From assembly GCF_011927765.1 (NCBI RefSeq), contig NZ_JAATJG010000003.1, positions 230,056 to 294,055 of the forward strand: a DNA stretch of 64,000 nt, given 5' to 3'. The DNA comes from Wenyingzhuangia aestuarii (GTDB taxonomy: Bacteria > Bacteroidota > Bacteroidia > Flavobacteriales > Flavobacteriaceae). Position numbers and translations under genes: made by a program. This document shows positions 63,977 to 64,000 of this stretch, piece by piece. Under the pieces are notes generated by a model. That model did not search any database and had not been told where the DNA came from. It was given only the letters and a program-made list of their open reading frames with translations. Positions within the stretch are counted from its first letter, which is position 1, and the number at the start of each line of letters is the position of its first letter.

Positions 63977-64000
63977 CTATTGATGAATTAAGGCCTAAAC
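63922..64000 (+). CDS. Start of IS3 transposase OrfB (-1 frame), cut by window end
   Basis: The heptamer AAAAAAG (63922-63928) is in the phase A-AAA-AAG relative to orfA, the canonical -1 slippage signal of IS3 elements. From there the -1 frame stays open to the window end and reads QREKALAIDELRPK, like the N-terminus of IS3 OrfB. The DDE catalytic domain would lie beyond the window. Confidence 0.75.

Larger units (their letters stand above)
63409..64000 (+). mobile_element. IS3-family insertion sequence, right part outside the window
   Basis: The left end lies at about 63409-63418, where TGCCCCCAAA and AAGTTAGACAC resemble IS3/IS150-type terminal repeats. orfA, an A-AAA-AAG frameshift site and the start of orfB follow. 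The right end is not in the window, so target duplication and completeness cannot be checked. Confidence 0.8.

Noticed and set aside
1..64000. tRNA, rRNA, CRISPR arrays, riboswitches
   Set aside because: Scanning the spacers gave no cloverleaf-type sequence, no regular repeat-spacer pattern and no conserved aptamer that I could recognise.

Overview
The window looks like a chromosomal segment of a marine Bacteroidota of the family Flavobacteriaceae. The evidence is the AT-rich coding style, TAnnTTTG-type -7 promoter elements close to start codons, SusC/SusD and Oar-like TonB receptors, an ECF sigma/FecR pair, a type IX secretion protein (PorZ), T9SS sorting tails, a fumarate reductase-type succinate dehydrogenase, and glycoside hydrolases of the kind that act on red-algal galactans. 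The genus cannot be fixed from the sequence alone. I see no tRNA, rRNA or CRISPR array.

Layout. 1-10.4 kb is mostly housekeeping: the 3' part of a degenerate Rieske-like lipoprotein gene, purK, purE, a polyprenyl diphosphate synthase, two envelope proteins, a ClC channel, a GH113-like lipoprotein and a TatD nuclease. 10.6-16 kb holds a secreted GH3 enzyme with its own good promoter, a membrane TPR/LuxR-type regulator and a Crp/Fnr-like regulator. 16-27.4 kb is a trans-envelope signalling and uptake locus on the minus strand: ECF sigma, FecR anti-sigma, SusC with an STN signalling domain, SusD, then an Oar-like TonB receptor and a PhoD-like lipoprotein phosphatase. 27.5-33.9 kb carries a SulP transporter, sdhCAB and asd.

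34-46 kb contains a secreted carbohydrate-binding/Big2/T9SS protein, an MTHFR-like gene, a DUF1569 gene, sufS, a serine hydrolase, a split ThrE exporter, a zinc-ribbon protein, ssb, an unknown gene, and the minus-strand run rnpA - DUF6909-like - sugar transferase - purD. 47-55 kb has porZ-recO-TonB receptor (stop/start overlaps), a CYTH protein, a hemolysin III protein and trpS.

55-63.3 kb is the most unusual part. GH2 and GH16 secreted enzymes and a Tas-like aldo/keto reductase stand next to two tandem paralogues that I read as relatives of GH82 iota-carrageenases. One copy is intact and carries a T9SS tail. The other has a -1 frameshift in an A8 tract and no T9SS tail. Both keep the Glu and His seen in GH82 but have Gly where I recall the second catalytic acid. 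The region ends at 63.4 kb in an IS3-family element cut by the window end, with a canonical A-AAA-AAG frameshift site.

Together the carbohydrate genes suggest breakdown of red-algal sulfated galactans with T9SS export. The SusCD/Oar/PhoD locus is a separately regulated uptake system, possibly for a phosphorylated substrate. Substrates are inferred, not shown. All family assignments are from reading motifs by eye; no database search was run.
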